From Deltaproteobacteria bacterium (GTDB lineage: Bacteria; Desulfobacterota; Desulfuromonadia; Geobacterales; Pseudopelobacteraceae), in contig JACPFJ010000016.1 of assembly GCA_016182975.1 (NCBI GenBank), positions 12,616-76,615 on the forward strand: 64,000 nt of DNA, written 5' to 3'. The translations under genes were made by a program, and so were the position numbers. A model generated the notes under the pieces. That model was not told where the DNA came from. It ran no database searches and worked only from the letters and a program-made list of their open reading frames with translations. How positions within the stretch are numbered: the stretch's first letter is position 1; each line of letters opens with the position of its first letter. Below, in pieces: positions 46,086 through 54,348 of the stretch.

Positions 46086-46811
46086 CTACGGGTTCATATC
46101 TTCGATGTAGCTGAGGACGAAGCGTTGCGCGGCCGCGACGGCGGCCGGGATGTCCCAGCGCTTCATGTCGCGTTCCTCCACCTGGTTGCTGATGCCGCGG
46201 ACCTCCAGGCAGTCGATGCCGTAGCGCAGACAGGTCAGCGCAACCGCGGCCCCCTCCATGTTTTCGCAGATGGCGCCGAAGCGCAGCGCCAGCTCCTCGC
46301 CGCGTTCGCTGGAGCCGCTGCAGGTGGAGACGGTGACGAAGCGCCCGCGGACGAGCCTGAGGCCAAGCTTTTCCGCCAGACGCACTGCCTGCCCGGCGGC
46401 CGGCCCGCAGAGGGGGATCTCGTTGTACCAGCGCCGCTCCCCCTGCAGCAGTGAGGGGAGCCCCATGAAGTTCAGGTCCTGCCATCCCGCCGCAGTCAGC
46501 ACCCCCTCGTCCCCCAGGATCTCCTCGCCGGCCGTTGCCAGGTCGCCGATGGCGAGCCCGCTGCCCGCATAGGCGCCGGCGCAGCCGGTGTTGATGACCA
46601 GCCCCGGGCGGAAGCGCTCTATCAGGGCGGCCGTGGCCGCGGCGGCGTTGACCTTGCCGACCCCGGCGGCGCAGAGGACGACGCGCCGGCCGCCGATGGC
46701 GCCCGTGACATGCCCGAAGGCGCTCCTCCCCCGGCGTGAGCCCTTGCCCAGGGCCTCTTTCAGCAGGGAGAGCTCCTGCGGCACGGCGGCGATGATCAGG
46801 ACCGGTTTCAT
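46086..46811 (-). CDS. mqnB: Futalosine hydrolase
   Basis: 241 residues of the purine nucleoside phosphorylase/MTA-nucleosidase fold. VLCAAGVGKVNAAAATAALI (about 49-68), NTGCAGAYAGSG (about 79-90), the base/ribose site CENMEGAAVALTCLRYG (about 182-198) and VRGISNQV with EERDMKRWDI are as expected for MqnB. It cleaves futalosine to dehypoxanthine futalosine in the alternative menaquinone pathway. Start overlaps the stop of the glycosyltransferase-like gene. MqnD of the same pathway is encoded at 59.5-60.1 kb. Confidence 0.88.
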   Translation of the reverse strand: MKPVLIIAAVPQELSLLKEALGKGSRRGRSAFGHVTGAIGGRRVVLCAAGVGKVNAAAATAALIERFRPGLVINTGCAGAYAGSGLAIGDLATAGEEILGDEGVLTAAGWQDLNFMGLPSLLQGERRWYNEIPLCGPAAGQAVRLAEKLGLRLVRGRFVTVSTCSGSSERGEELALRFGAICENMEGAAVALTCLRYGIDCLEVRGISNQVEERDMKRWDIPAAVAAAQRFVLSYIEDMNP

Positions 46812-47500
46812 GGGGCGAGCTCCTCGGATGGGGTGAGGTTGGCGTTGTCCTTCAGCAGCCTGCCGGCAGCCTCACGCGTACGCCGGGCGTTGGCCGGCGC
46901 TGAACGTGTCAGCCGGAGCAGGTCGTCCAGGGTGTCGATATCGTACCAGGGGGGGAGGAACGCGCTCCGCAGACCGAGGCTCCGTGCCCGTTCCAGGCTC
47001 GTCTCCAGCACCTGCGGCGTGCCCCAGGGGATGCCCTCGAAGAGCTCGCGCCGGTTCTCTCTCAGCCCGAGCAGGTAGTAGCCGCCGTCCTCGGCCGGAC
47101 CGAAGACCGCGTCCGCCTCGCCCCCCTCAAGCAGCTCGAAGGCATGCCTGATGTACGCCGGCGGCAAGTCGGGCGAGTCGCTGCCGATGATGCAGCAGAT
47201 GTCGCTGCCGTCGGTGAACGTCTCTGCAAATGCGTTTCCCATCCGTTCCCCCAGGTCGCCGTCCGACTGTTCGCGTGCTTGGTGGCCGTAGCGCGCCGCC
47301 AGCACTTCAAACGGTGTGTCCGTTCGGGACCAGAAGAGCACCGGAGTCACATCCGCCAGCCGTCTGCACCCCTCCAGGACGTCGCGGAGCATGCCGTCGT
47401 AGATTCCGGCCGCCGCTTGCGGGCCGACGGAGGCGGCCAGGCGGGTCTTGACCTTGCCGGGAACCGCTTCGCGGGCAAAGATGATCAGGGCCTTTTTCAT
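46808..47500 (-). CDS. TIGR04282/DUF2064 family nucleotidyl- or glycosyltransferase-like protein
   Basis: 230 residues with the GT-A fold motifs of the family: ALIIFAREAVPGKVKTRLA at 4-22, CIIGSDSPDLPPAYI (about 103-117; the DSPD motif binds metal) and FGPAEDGGYYLLGLR (about 132-146), then WYDIDTLDDL. Family members are annotated as glycosyltransferases or cofactor-guanylyltransferase-like enzymes; the substrate is not known. Upstream gene of mqnB with a four-base overlap. Confidence 0.88.
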   Translation of the reverse strand: MKKALIIFAREAVPGKVKTRLAASVGPQAAAGIYDGMLRDVLEGCRRLADVTPVLFWSRTDTPFEVLAARYGHQAREQSDGDLGERMGNAFAETFTDGSDICCIIGSDSPDLPPAYIRHAFELLEGGEADAVFGPAEDGGYYLLGLRENRRELFEGIPWGTPQVLETSLERARSLGLRSAFLPPWYDIDTLDDLLRLTRSAPANARRTREAAGRLLKDNANLTPSEELAP

Positions 47501-47526
47501 GTCTTTCCTGATGGCATGGTTATAAT

Positions 47527-47656
47527 CTCGTTACCAAGCCGGAGCTTGGTAACGAGATAGGCAAAGACAATACGCTTTTACCCGCCTCAATGCAGTACTT
47601 CTCGTTACGTAGCTCCAGCTACGTAACGCCATGGCCTTGCAAGCTCCAGCTTGCTG
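47527..47656. repeat. CTCGTTACCAAGC palindromic repeat cluster, copy A
   Basis: Contains CTCGTTACCAAGC-CGGA-GCTTGGTAACGAG (47527-47556, 13-base perfect arms), CTCGTTACGTAGCTCCAGCT-type palindrome (47601-47630) and GCAAGCTCCAGCTTGC (47639-47654). It fills the gap between the glycosyltransferase gene and the MNT/HEPN module. Related copies lie at 48509-48626 and 49321-49406. Confidence 0.85.
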
Positions 47657-47756
47657 TGTTTGTTTTGGCAGGGGAACGCCACAAAAAAAGGGAACCAATT
47701 TCATGAAAATAAAACGGGTCCCCTTTTTAAACTATCCATAGTCATCGACTCCGCTC

Positions 47757-48080
47757 TCACGCCACCCGCTCACCGCTCCTCAAAATCTCACCAGCAATCG
47801 GGTTGCTCTCGTTAAACTCAGAAAATAAATAGGGGTGCGGCTCGATATCCGGATCAATCGTCCTGGCCAGTTTGGTCAGCAGGAACCTGAAATCAAACCC
47901 ATCGCCGATAAACTTGTCGGTAACGATAGCAAGATCAATGTCACTCCACTCGTCAGCCCTGCCGGTGGCGTATGAACCGAAAAGATATACCTGAAGAACC
48001 GGGATATGCTTATCTCGCAAAAGCGAAATATACTGTTTCACTTCCTGGTAAATCAGCTGTTTATCTTTTCCAGTAGCCAT
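47757..48080 (-). CDS. mntA: MNT-domain nucleotidyltransferase antitoxin
   Basis: 107 residues: the minimal nucleotidyltransferase domain with GSYATGRADEWSDIDLAIV (GSxxxG and DxD metal-binding motif, about 34-52) and a later region with acidic residues. MNT proteins of MNT/HEPN pairs neutralise the HEPN ribonuclease by adding AMP groups to it. ATG 48080 was chosen over an upstream in-frame start; it lies inside the 3' end of the HEPN gene (28-base overlap), so the two are translationally coupled. Confidence 0.85.
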   Translation of the reverse strand: MATGKDKQLIYQEVKQYISLLRDKHIPVLQVYLFGSYATGRADEWSDIDLAIVTDKFIGDGFDFRFLLTKLARTIDPDIEPHPYLFSEFNESNPIAGEILRSGERVA

Positions 48081-48445
48081 GCTCTCAGTCCCTTTATGGT
48101 TGCAATGTTCTCTTCGGCAAACGCCCTGGTGCACTTTTGATAAAATTCCCGCTTATACTCTTCATATCTGGCCTCGATGTTAAACAGGCCGACGTACTGA
48201 AGGGCGTCTTTCTGCCCCTCGGTCATTTCCAACCCGCATCGGTCCGCCAATTTGTAAAGGTCATGAATCCGGGGAACCGCAGCATCTACCGACTTAACAT
48301 AGCAGGCCTTCAGCAACTTTTCAATACAGAGATGACCGACAAACAGAGACCAGACGTATTCTCCGCTTGAAAACATATTCTGCATTGAACGGAAGTTGTC
48401 TTCCGCCGATTCCAGCCAATGAGCAATAAGTTCATCTCGTGTCAT
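48053..48445 (-). CDS. hepT: HEPN-domain toxin
   Basis: 130 residues, all helical: TRDELIAHWLESAEDNFRSM at the start, FVGHLCIEKLLKACYV (about 36-51) and RIHDLYKLADRCGL (about 62-75), as in HEPN proteins of MNT/HEPN pairs. The C-terminal part NIEARYEEYKREFYQKCTRA carries the Arg-rich motif region; the exact RxxxxH catalytic motif is not clear, so ribonuclease activity is uncertain. First gene of the toxin-antitoxin pair. TTG 48457 is an alternative start. Confidence 0.82.
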   Translation of the reverse strand: MTRDELIAHWLESAEDNFRSMQNMFSSGEYVWSLFVGHLCIEKLLKACYVKSVDAAVPRIHDLYKLADRCGLEMTEGQKDALQYVGLFNIEARYEEYKREFYQKCTRAFAEENIATIKGLRAWLLEKINS

Positions 48446-48508
48446 TAGATACCCCAAGTGGCGGACATTGTACTGTAACGTGCCTATATGGCAAGTAAAA
48501 ACCGTTCA

Positions 48509-48626
48509 ACTCGTTACGTAGCTCCTGCCATGTAATGCGGTGGCCTTGCAAGCTCCTGCTTGGGGGTTTTCGGTAAGCTGGAGCTTACCATGCCCGTGCG
48601 TTACCAAGCTGGAGCTTGGTAACGAG
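48509..48626. repeat. CTCGTTACCAAGC palindromic repeat cluster, copy B
   Basis: A chain of the same modules as copy A: CTCGTTACGTAGCTCC, CCTTGCAAGCTCCTGCTTG, GGTAAGCTGGAGCTTACC and CGTTACCAAGCTGGAGCTTG followed by GTAACGAG. It separates the MNT/HEPN and HigBA modules. No gene within. Confidence 0.85.
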
Positions 48627-48655
48627 AAAAACGAGAAAAAGACCTGCCCAGGCTC

Positions 48656-48970
48656 TCACGCATGCAGAAGACGCGACATGGTGGGGAGAAAAGTACGAAC
48701 CTCCTGCTCCACCTTATTTCCAACGGTCTGCCTGGCTATCTTCAGGTCGTAAGCGGTCTGGAGGTTTAACCAGAATTCCGGTGTGGTGCCGAAAAACCGT
48801 GAGATTCGGAGCGCCGTGTCGGCCGTGATGGAACGGTTGCCGTTGAGGATGGCCGTAATCCGGTTGGCGGGTACATGCAGGGCGTGGGCAAAGGCGTTAG
48901 CCGTCATGCCGATTTCCGCAAGTTCATCCTTCAGGACTTCTCCGGGATGTATGGGGCGCATATCGTTCAT
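48656..48970 (-). CDS. higA: HigA-family antitoxin (XRE helix-turn-helix)
   Basis: 104 residues beginning MNDMRPIHPGEVLKDELAEI, the HigA/VapI signature, with a helix-turn-helix (about 22-65; NAFAHALHVPANRITAILNG) and TADTALRISRFFGTTPEFWL. It binds and neutralises HigB and represses the operon. In this pair the toxin gene is upstream (order higB-higA), as is usual for hig. Starts 13 bases after higB. Confidence 0.92.
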   Translation of the reverse strand: MNDMRPIHPGEVLKDELAEIGMTANAFAHALHVPANRITAILNGNRSITADTALRISRFFGTTPEFWLNLQTAYDLKIARQTVGNKVEQEVRTFLPTMSRLLHA

Positions 48971-48983
48971 AGCGCGATTCCTT

Positions 48984-49262
48984 TCAATGATAATCGACGA
49001 TCTCCACATTGTGAGGGCCGTCCTCCCGCCACTCAAAGCAGATTCGCCATTGTTGGTTGATGCGAATACTCTGCTGTCCGTGTCGGTCTCCACCAAGCGC
49101 CTCAAAGCGATTGCTGGGAAGATTCATCAAATCCTCGATGCAGGTGGCACTTTCAAGTATCTGCAATCGTTTTTCGGCCTGTTGGGCAAAAGCCTCAAAA
49201 CGCGGAACCCGCCTGCCATGGTAAAGCTTTTCGGTGTATTTGCAGGCGAATGACCGGATCAT
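48984..49262 (-). CDS. higB: HigB-family toxin (RelE-like mRNA interferase)
   Basis: 92 residues with the family pattern MIRSFACKYTEKLYHGRRVP, LMNLPSNRFEALGGDRHGQQ, SIRINQQWRICFEWREDGP and a final VEIVDYH. HigB cleaves mRNA on the ribosome. The Arg, Lys and His residues expected in the active site are present, so it appears functional. First gene of the higBA pair. Confidence 0.92.
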   Translation of the reverse strand: MIRSFACKYTEKLYHGRRVPRFEAFAQQAEKRLQILESATCIEDLMNLPSNRFEALGGDRHGQQSIRINQQWRICFEWREDGPHNVEIVDYH

Positions 49263-49320
49263 GATTTCAGACTAGCCCTCTCGGAGTTGTACGTCAAGCG
49301 TAAAACATGCCGCTTTTTTT

Positions 49321-49406
49321 CTCGTTACGCAGTTCCTGCTTGCTGGGTTTCGGTACACAGGAGCTTACCGTGCCAGGGCGTTACCAAGCTGGAGCTTGGT
49401 AACGAG
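49321..49406. repeat. CTCGTTACCAAGC palindromic repeat cluster, copy C
   Basis: A shorter copy with the same start (CTCGTTACGCAG), centre (GGAGCTTACCGTGCC) and end (GCGTTACCAAGCTGGAGCTT plus GGTAACGAG) as copy B, lacking about 30 internal bases. It lies between higB and folE2. Confidence 0.85.
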
Positions 49407-49420
49407 AGAAAACAAGTGGA

Positions 49421-50242
49421 TTACGGGGTCGTACGCCGGTCCAGCTCCACCGCGGCATAGGCCGAATGGTTGTGGATCGACTCGAAGTTCTCGGTCTCCA
49501 CCGAGAACCAGGTGATGTTCTCCACCGCGGCCAGCCTTGAGTACGCCTCGCGCACCATGTCCTCCACGAAACGGGGGTTCTCGTAGGCCTGTTCGGTGAC
49601 GAACTTCTCGTCCTCGCGCTTCAAGAGCGAGTAGAGCGGGCTGCTGCCGCACTGCTCGATCAGCTCCACCAGGTCCTCGATCCAGATGAAGCCGCTGTAA
49701 CGCACCCGCACGGTCATGAGGCTGCGCTGGTTGTGGGCCCCGAAGCGGGAGAGCTCCTTGCTGCACGGGCAGAGCGAGGTGAGCGGCACCCGTATCCCCA
49801 GAACGAAGTCGAGGGTGTCGGTCATGGAGGCGCTGAACTCGCAGCTGTACTCCATCAGGCTCTTGGCGCCCGAGACCGGGGCGCGCTTGTCGATGAAATA
49901 GGGGAACTGGATCTCCAGGTGGGCGCTCTGGGAGCCGAGCCTGGCCTTCATCTCCTCCAGGATGGTCTCCAGCTTGTCCAGGGCGATCTGCTCGCGGTGC
50001 CTGTTGAGGATCTCCACGAAGCGGCTCATGTGGGTCCCCTTGAAGTGGTGCGGCAGGTCCACGTACATGTTGACCCGCGCCACGGTGTGCTGCAGCGAGC
50101 GGTTCTTGTCCATCACCACGATCGGATAGGAGATGTCCTTGACGCCCACCTTGGCTATGGGTATCCTGCGGTGGTCGGGACGCTTCTGCATGTCCGGCAT
50201 GGCCTGCTTTGCTGCCGGGGGTGTCGTTCTGGTTCGTGCCAT
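49421..50242 (-). CDS. folE2: GTP cyclohydrolase FolE2 (type IB)
   Basis: 273 residues. The FolE2 core is complete: DKRAPVSGAKSLMEYSCEF near 138-156, the metal-ligand Cys in SLCPCSKELS (about 180-189), GAHNQRSLMTVRV (about 192-204) and the Glu/His residues in ENPRFVEDMVRE and SIHNHSAYA. It makes 7,8-dihydroneopterin triphosphate from GTP, for folate or queuosine precursors, with flexible metal use. ATG 50242 follows AGGACC; the frame is open to 50356. Divergent from acyP. Confidence 0.93.
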   Translation of the reverse strand: MARTRTTPPAAKQAMPDMQKRPDHRRIPIAKVGVKDISYPIVVMDKNRSLQHTVARVNMYVDLPHHFKGTHMSRFVEILNRHREQIALDKLETILEEMKARLGSQSAHLEIQFPYFIDKRAPVSGAKSLMEYSCEFSASMTDTLDFVLGIRVPLTSLCPCSKELSRFGAHNQRSLMTVRVRYSGFIWIEDLVELIEQCGSSPLYSLLKREDEKFVTEQAYENPRFVEDMVREAYSRLAAVENITWFSVETENFESIHNHSAYAAVELDRRTTP

Positions 50243-50296
50243 GGGAAAGGTCCTGTAAATTTTGTGCCGGAGGCCGGCTTCAGGAGGATCGTATTC

Positions 50297-50572
50297 ATGA
50301 AAACAAGGGTGTACGTCATGGTCCACGGCCGCGTGCAGGGGGTTTCGTTTCGCCACTACACGAGCCGTCGCGCCATGGCTCTCGGTGTTGCCGGCTGGGT
50401 CAGGAACCTGCCGGACGGCTCGGTCGAAGGCGTGTTCGAGGGTGACGTGTCAGCGGTCGATGCCCTGGTCGACTGGTGCCGTCAGGGGCCGCCGGCCGCG
50501 CGGGTGGAGCGGGTGGATGTCCGCGAGGAACCGTATGCCGGCGAGTTCACTGATTTCTCGATCAGGCACTGA
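50297..50572 (+). CDS. acyP: Acylphosphatase
   Basis: 91 residues, the typical size. The signature [18 protein letters not shown] (about 9-26) includes the catalytic Arg, and [20 protein letters not shown] (about 30-49) contains the catalytic Asn. It hydrolyses acyl phosphates such as carbamoyl or 1,3-bisphosphoglycerate. AGGAGG precedes the ATG at the best distance. The 3' end overlaps the convergent engB gene by 11 bases. Confidence 0.93.
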   Translation: MKTRVYVMVHGRVQGVSFRHYTSRRAMALGVAGWVRNLPDGSVEGVFEGDVSAVDALVDWCRQGPPAARVERVDVREEPYAGEFTDFSIRH

Positions 50573-51152
50573 TCCCCGCCAGCCGCTCGATCTCCTGCCA
50601 GATCCCGTCGCGCCCATCTTTTGAAAGGGCCGAGAACGGCAGCAGTCCGCCGATTTCACGCCCGATGGCAGCCGCGATCAGCGCCGCCTGCTTGGCCCGC
50701 TCGTTCTTGGAGAGCTTGTCGCACTTGGTCAGGACGATGATCGGCGGGATGCCGTACGAGGCCAGCCAGGCCAGCATCTCCAGGTCTCCGTCCGAGGGTG
50801 TCCTGCGGATGTCGAGGATCAGCACCACCGCCTTCAGGTTGTCGCGCCCGGCCAGATAGGTCTCGATCATCGGCCGCCACTGCTTGCGCACATCGGGCGG
50901 CGCCTTGGCGTAGCCGTAGCCGGGGAGGTCCACCAGGGTGAGCATGCCGTTGATGTTGAAGAAGTTGATCAACTGCGTCCTGCCGGGGGTCGAACTGGTG
51001 CGGACGAGCCCCTTGCGATTGGCGAGCACGTTGATCAGCGATGATTTTCCGACGTTGGAGCGCCCGACAAAGGCCACCTCCGGCAACTCCGCGGGGGGGT
51101 AATCCTTCGGCTTTGCCGCGCTCTTGATAAATTCGGCCTGCTTGACCTCCAT
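50562..51152 (-). CDS. engB: Ribosome-biogenesis GTPase YsxC/EngB
   Basis: 196 residues. GTPase motifs: G1 [12 protein letters not shown] (about 30-41), G2 TPGRTQ, G3 DLPGYGYA, G4 TKCDKL and G5 SALS. EngB assembles the 50S subunit and is essential in most bacteria. ATG 51152 fits the family start; the in-frame extension to 51239 has no support. It is followed on the plus strand by the nuo cluster, divergently. Confidence 0.95.
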   Translation of the reverse strand: MEVKQAEFIKSAAKPKDYPPAELPEVAFVGRSNVGKSSLINVLANRKGLVRTSSTPGRTQLINFFNINGMLTLVDLPGYGYAKAPPDVRKQWRPMIETYLAGRDNLKAVVLILDIRRTPSDGDLEMLAWLASYGIPPIIVLTKCDKLSKNERAKQAALIAAAIGREIGGLLPFSALSKDGRDGIWQEIERLAGISA

Positions 51153-51329
51153 ATCCAACCTCCGTAAGGCGGCATTATAGTGCGCCGTCATCCAGCGATA
51201 CAAGCGCTTATTTTTACGCTTCACTTTTACCCCCGGCATGGCACAATTAGTCGGTGGCGTTCGTCACATTTCTGTGATATATGAAAGCAGTCAGTTTCGA
51301 GTCCCTCTCACCTCTTCCGACAGGTACCG

Positions 51330-52325
51330 ATGACGGCATCTCCCGTGGTGGACATAGCGCTGTTCGCGGCAAAGCTGGGGATGGTGTTCTTCGTCATCCT
51401 GACTCTGGCCGCCTACCTGGTGTTTGCCGAGCGGAGGCTCCTGGCCCGAATCCAGGACCGCAGGGGACCCAACCGTGTCGGCCCGGCTGGCCTGCTGCAA
51501 CCGTTGGCGGACCTGATCAAGCTCCTGACCAAAGAGGATTTCATCCCGGCCGCCGCCGACAGGTGGCTGTTCCTGCTGGCCCCTGCCATGGCCGCCGTCC
51601 CCGCCATCCTGACCTTCGCCGTGATCCCCTTCGGCGCGCCTGTGACCATCGCCGGTCACGAGGTTCCGCTGCTCATCGTTGACCTGAATGTGGGGCTCCT
51701 GTTCTTCCTGGCGCTCTCCTCCATCGCCGTCTACGGCGTGGCCATCGGCGGCTGGGCCTCCAACTCCAAGTATTCCCTTCTGGGGGGTATCCGCGGCCTG
51801 GCCCAGTTGATCTCCTACGAGCTCTCCATGGGGCTCTCCCTGGTGCCGGTGGTCATGCTGGCCCGTTCCTTCAGCCTGACCGCAATCGTCGACGCCCAAC
51901 GCGCCATCCCGTTCATCGTCTACCAGCCGCTGGCCTTCATCATCTTCCTGATCAGCATCACCGCCGAGTGCAAGCGCATCCCCTTCGATATCCCCGAGGC
52001 CGAGGGGGAGCTGGTGGCCGGCTTCCACACCGAGTACTCGGGCATGCGCTTCGGCCTGTTCTTCGTGGGGGAGTACATCAACATCATCGTGCTGGGGGGG
52101 CTGGCGGCGACGTTCTTTCTGGGCGGCTGGCACGGGCCGTTCCTGCCGCCGCTGGTCTGGTTCACCCTCAAGACGCTGGCCTTCGCCTTTTTCTTCATCT
52201 GGACGCGCGGGACCCTGCCCCGCCTGCGCTACGACCAGCTCATGCACCTGGGGTGGAAGGTGCTGACGCCGCTGGCGCTGCTGAATATCCTGGTCACCGG
52301 CTGGTGGCTGGCACTGACATCGTGA
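51330..52325 (+). CDS. nuoH: NADH-quinone oxidoreductase subunit H
   Basis: 331 residues with eight to nine membrane helices and the family motifs LVFAERRLLARIQDRRGPNR (about 30-49), GPAGLLQPLADLIKLLTKED (about 52-71) and ECKRIPFDIPEAEGELVAGF (about 211-230). NuoH lies next to the quinone site of complex I. It is the first gene of this cluster: nuoA-G are not upstream, where engB lies on the opposite strand. ATG 51330 has a modest AGGT ribosome site. Confidence 0.95.
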   Translation: MTASPVVDIALFAAKLGMVFFVILTLAAYLVFAERRLLARIQDRRGPNRVGPAGLLQPLADLIKLLTKEDFIPAAADRWLFLLAPAMAAVPAILTFAVIPFGAPVTIAGHEVPLLIVDLNVGLLFFLALSSIAVYGVAIGGWASNSKYSLLGGIRGLAQLISYELSMGLSLVPVVMLARSFSLTAIVDAQRAIPFIVYQPLAFIIFLISITAECKRIPFDIPEAEGELVAGFHTEYSGMRFGLFFVGEYINIIVLGGLAATFFLGGWHGPFLPPLVWFTLKTLAFAFFFIWTRGTLPRLRYDQLMHLGWKVLTPLALLNILVTGWWLALTS

Positions 52326-52374
52326 CATCACGGACAGCGCAGTCCGAATCTCATACACCACGGAGGAGTCGAAC

Positions 52375-52797
52375 ATGGAAAACGTGAACGCCAAGGACCG
52401 CAACGGCCACACCCCCCTGATCATGGCATCCCGGGAGGGACAGAAGGACTTTGTTCAGGACCTGCTGCGCCGGGGGGCCGACATCACCGCCAGCAGCGAC
52501 AAAGGCAAGACCGCGCTCCACTACGCCGCCGCCAACGGCCACACCGAGATCGTCCGGATGCTGATCGAGAAGGGGGCCGAGGTCGATGCCCGTGACCGCG
52601 AGGGGCATACCCCCCTGATGCTGGCCGCCATCTACGGCTGCAACCTGACCGTTCAGGCCCTGCTTGAGGGGGGCGCCAACCCGACTCTCAAGACCATGTC
52701 CGGCAACACGGCCATCCGCTATGCCGAGAACAACGACCACCCCCTGGCATCGGCCCTGCTGAAAAAGGCCGAACGCGCCAAGCACGGAACGGCCTGA
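52375..52797 (+). CDS. Ankyrin-repeat protein within nuo cluster
   Basis: 140 residues consisting of about four ankyrin repeats with clear TPLxxAxxxGxxxxVxxLLxxGA periodicity (HTPLIMASREG, KTALHYAAANGHTEIVRMLI, HTPLMLAAIYGCN, NTAIRYAENND). No signal peptide or membrane helix, so it is cytoplasmic. GGAGG precedes the ATG. It is placed between nuoH and nuoI, 49 bases after the former, and could be an assembly or docking factor for the peripheral arm; this is inference. Confidence 0.92.
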   Translation: MENVNAKDRNGHTPLIMASREGQKDFVQDLLRRGADITASSDKGKTALHYAAANGHTEIVRMLIEKGAEVDARDREGHTPLMLAAIYGCNLTVQALLEGGANPTLKTMSGNTAIRYAENNDHPLASALLKKAERAKHGTA

Positions 52798-52846
52798 TAT
52801 ACGTGCACAACACGGAAGGCCTGATATAATTCCGCCATACCAATAC

Positions 52847-52869
52847 GAGACGCCCCAACGGGGCGTCTC
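52847..52869. repeat. GAGACGCCCC palindrome
   Basis: GAGACGCCCC-AAC-GGGGCGTCTC between the ankyrin gene and nuoI; same family as 46065-46085. Being inside an operon, it is more likely a REP-like element or processing site than a terminator. Confidence 0.7.
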
Positions 52870-52892
52870 TACGTTTCAAGGGATTTGACCCG

Positions 52893-53423
52893 ATGTCCAT
52901 TGCAGACGATATAAAGGCCATTGCCGGCGGATTCGGCGTGACGCTGCGCCACATGCTGCGCCGCCCGGTGACGATCCAGTACCCGGAGGAGAAGCGCGTG
53001 CCGTATCCGCGCTTCCGGGCGCGCATCGTGCTGACCCGCGACCCGGACGGCGGCGAGCGTTGCGTGGCCTGCTACCTCTGCTCGGCGGCCTGTCCGGTGG
53101 ACTGCCTCTCCATGGAGGCCGCCGAGCAGGCCGATGGCCGGCGCTACGCCGCCTGGTTCAGGATCAACTTCTCGCGCTGCATCTTCTGCGGCCTGTGCGC
53201 CGAGGCGTGCCCGACGCTGGCGATACAGATGACGCCCGACTACGAGATCTGCAAGCGCGACATCATGGAGCTGGTCTACGAGAAGGAGGACCTCCTGATC
53301 GACGGCTGCGGCAAGGATAGTTCCTACAACTTCTACCGCCACGCCGGCATCGACGTGACCCAGCCGAGAGGCGAGGGGCTGGAGGAGACGCCGCCGGTGG
53401 ATGTGCGCTCGTTGATGCCGTAA
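52893..53423 (+). CDS. nuoI: NADH-quinone oxidoreductase subunit I (2x[4Fe-4S])
   Basis: 176 residues with two CxxCxxCxxxCP clusters: [15 protein letters not shown] (about 52-66) and [15 protein letters not shown] (about 95-109). It carries clusters N6a/N6b between the peripheral arm and the quinone. Flanking [15 protein letters not shown] matches NuoI. Followed by a repeat-rich gap before nuoJ. It is the only peripheral-arm subunit in this cluster. Confidence 0.95.
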   Translation: MSIADDIKAIAGGFGVTLRHMLRRPVTIQYPEEKRVPYPRFRARIVLTRDPDGGERCVACYLCSAACPVDCLSMEAAEQADGRRYAAWFRINFSRCIFCGLCAEACPTLAIQMTPDYEICKRDIMELVYEKEDLLIDGCGKDSSYNFYRHAGIDVTQPRGEGLEETPPVDVRSLMP

Positions 53424-53428
53424 TAATC

Positions 53429-53526
53429 CGTAGGGGCGTACCCTTGGGTCGCCCGCCTTTGCCTGTTGTGAAAAGTGCTTCAATTATGGATATGGCAACA
53501 AGGGCGGGCCAAGGCCGCGCCCCTAC
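53429..53526. repeat. MITE-like inverted-repeat element between nuoI and nuoJ
   Basis: Arms GTAGGGGCGTACCCTTGGGTCGCC at the left and GGGCGGGCCAAGGCCGCGCC plus CCTAC at the right are imperfect inverted complements about 35 bases long, with a 25-base AT-rich centre. No coding potential. Looks like a small palindromic mobile or REP-like unit. Confidence 0.65.
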
Positions 53527-53536
53527 ACGGAGATAC

Positions 53537-54039
<503 letters not shown>

Positions 54040-54043
<4 letters not shown>

Positions 54044-54348
54044 TCGTTCCACTGGAACATATCCTCATCCTGGCCGGGCTGCTCTTCTTCCTGGGTATGG
54101 GGGGGCTTCTGGCCTGGCGCGCCAACCTGATCATGATGCTGGTCTGCATCGAGGTCATGCTCAATGCCGTGATGCTGGTCTTCGTGGGGGGCTCGGCCCG
54201 CTGGGGCAACGCGGACGGGCAGCTCTTCGCCATCTTCATCATGGCCCTCACCTCCAGCGAGGTCTCGCTGGCCCTGGCCATGGTGGTCTACCTGCACCGC
54301 CGCAAGCGGACCGTGGATACCGACGTATTCAGTGAGATGAAGGGGTGA
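54040..54348 (+). CDS. nuoK: NADH-quinone oxidoreductase subunit K
   Basis: 102 residues with three membrane helices, the conserved Glu in MMLVCIEVMLNAVMLVFV (about 28-45) and a second Glu in SSEVSLALAMVVYLHRR (about 68-84), both needed for proton translocation. Overlaps nuoJ and nuoL by four bases each (ATGA and GTGA). Confidence 0.95.

Noticed and set aside
49733-50296. Long plus-strand frame running into acylphosphatase
   Set aside because: It is the antisense of folE2; the ATG at 50297 with AGGAGG starts the real gene.
51281-51682. Open frame starting ahead of nuoH in another frame
   Set aside because: It overlaps nuoH almost completely and lacks a recognisable protein pattern.
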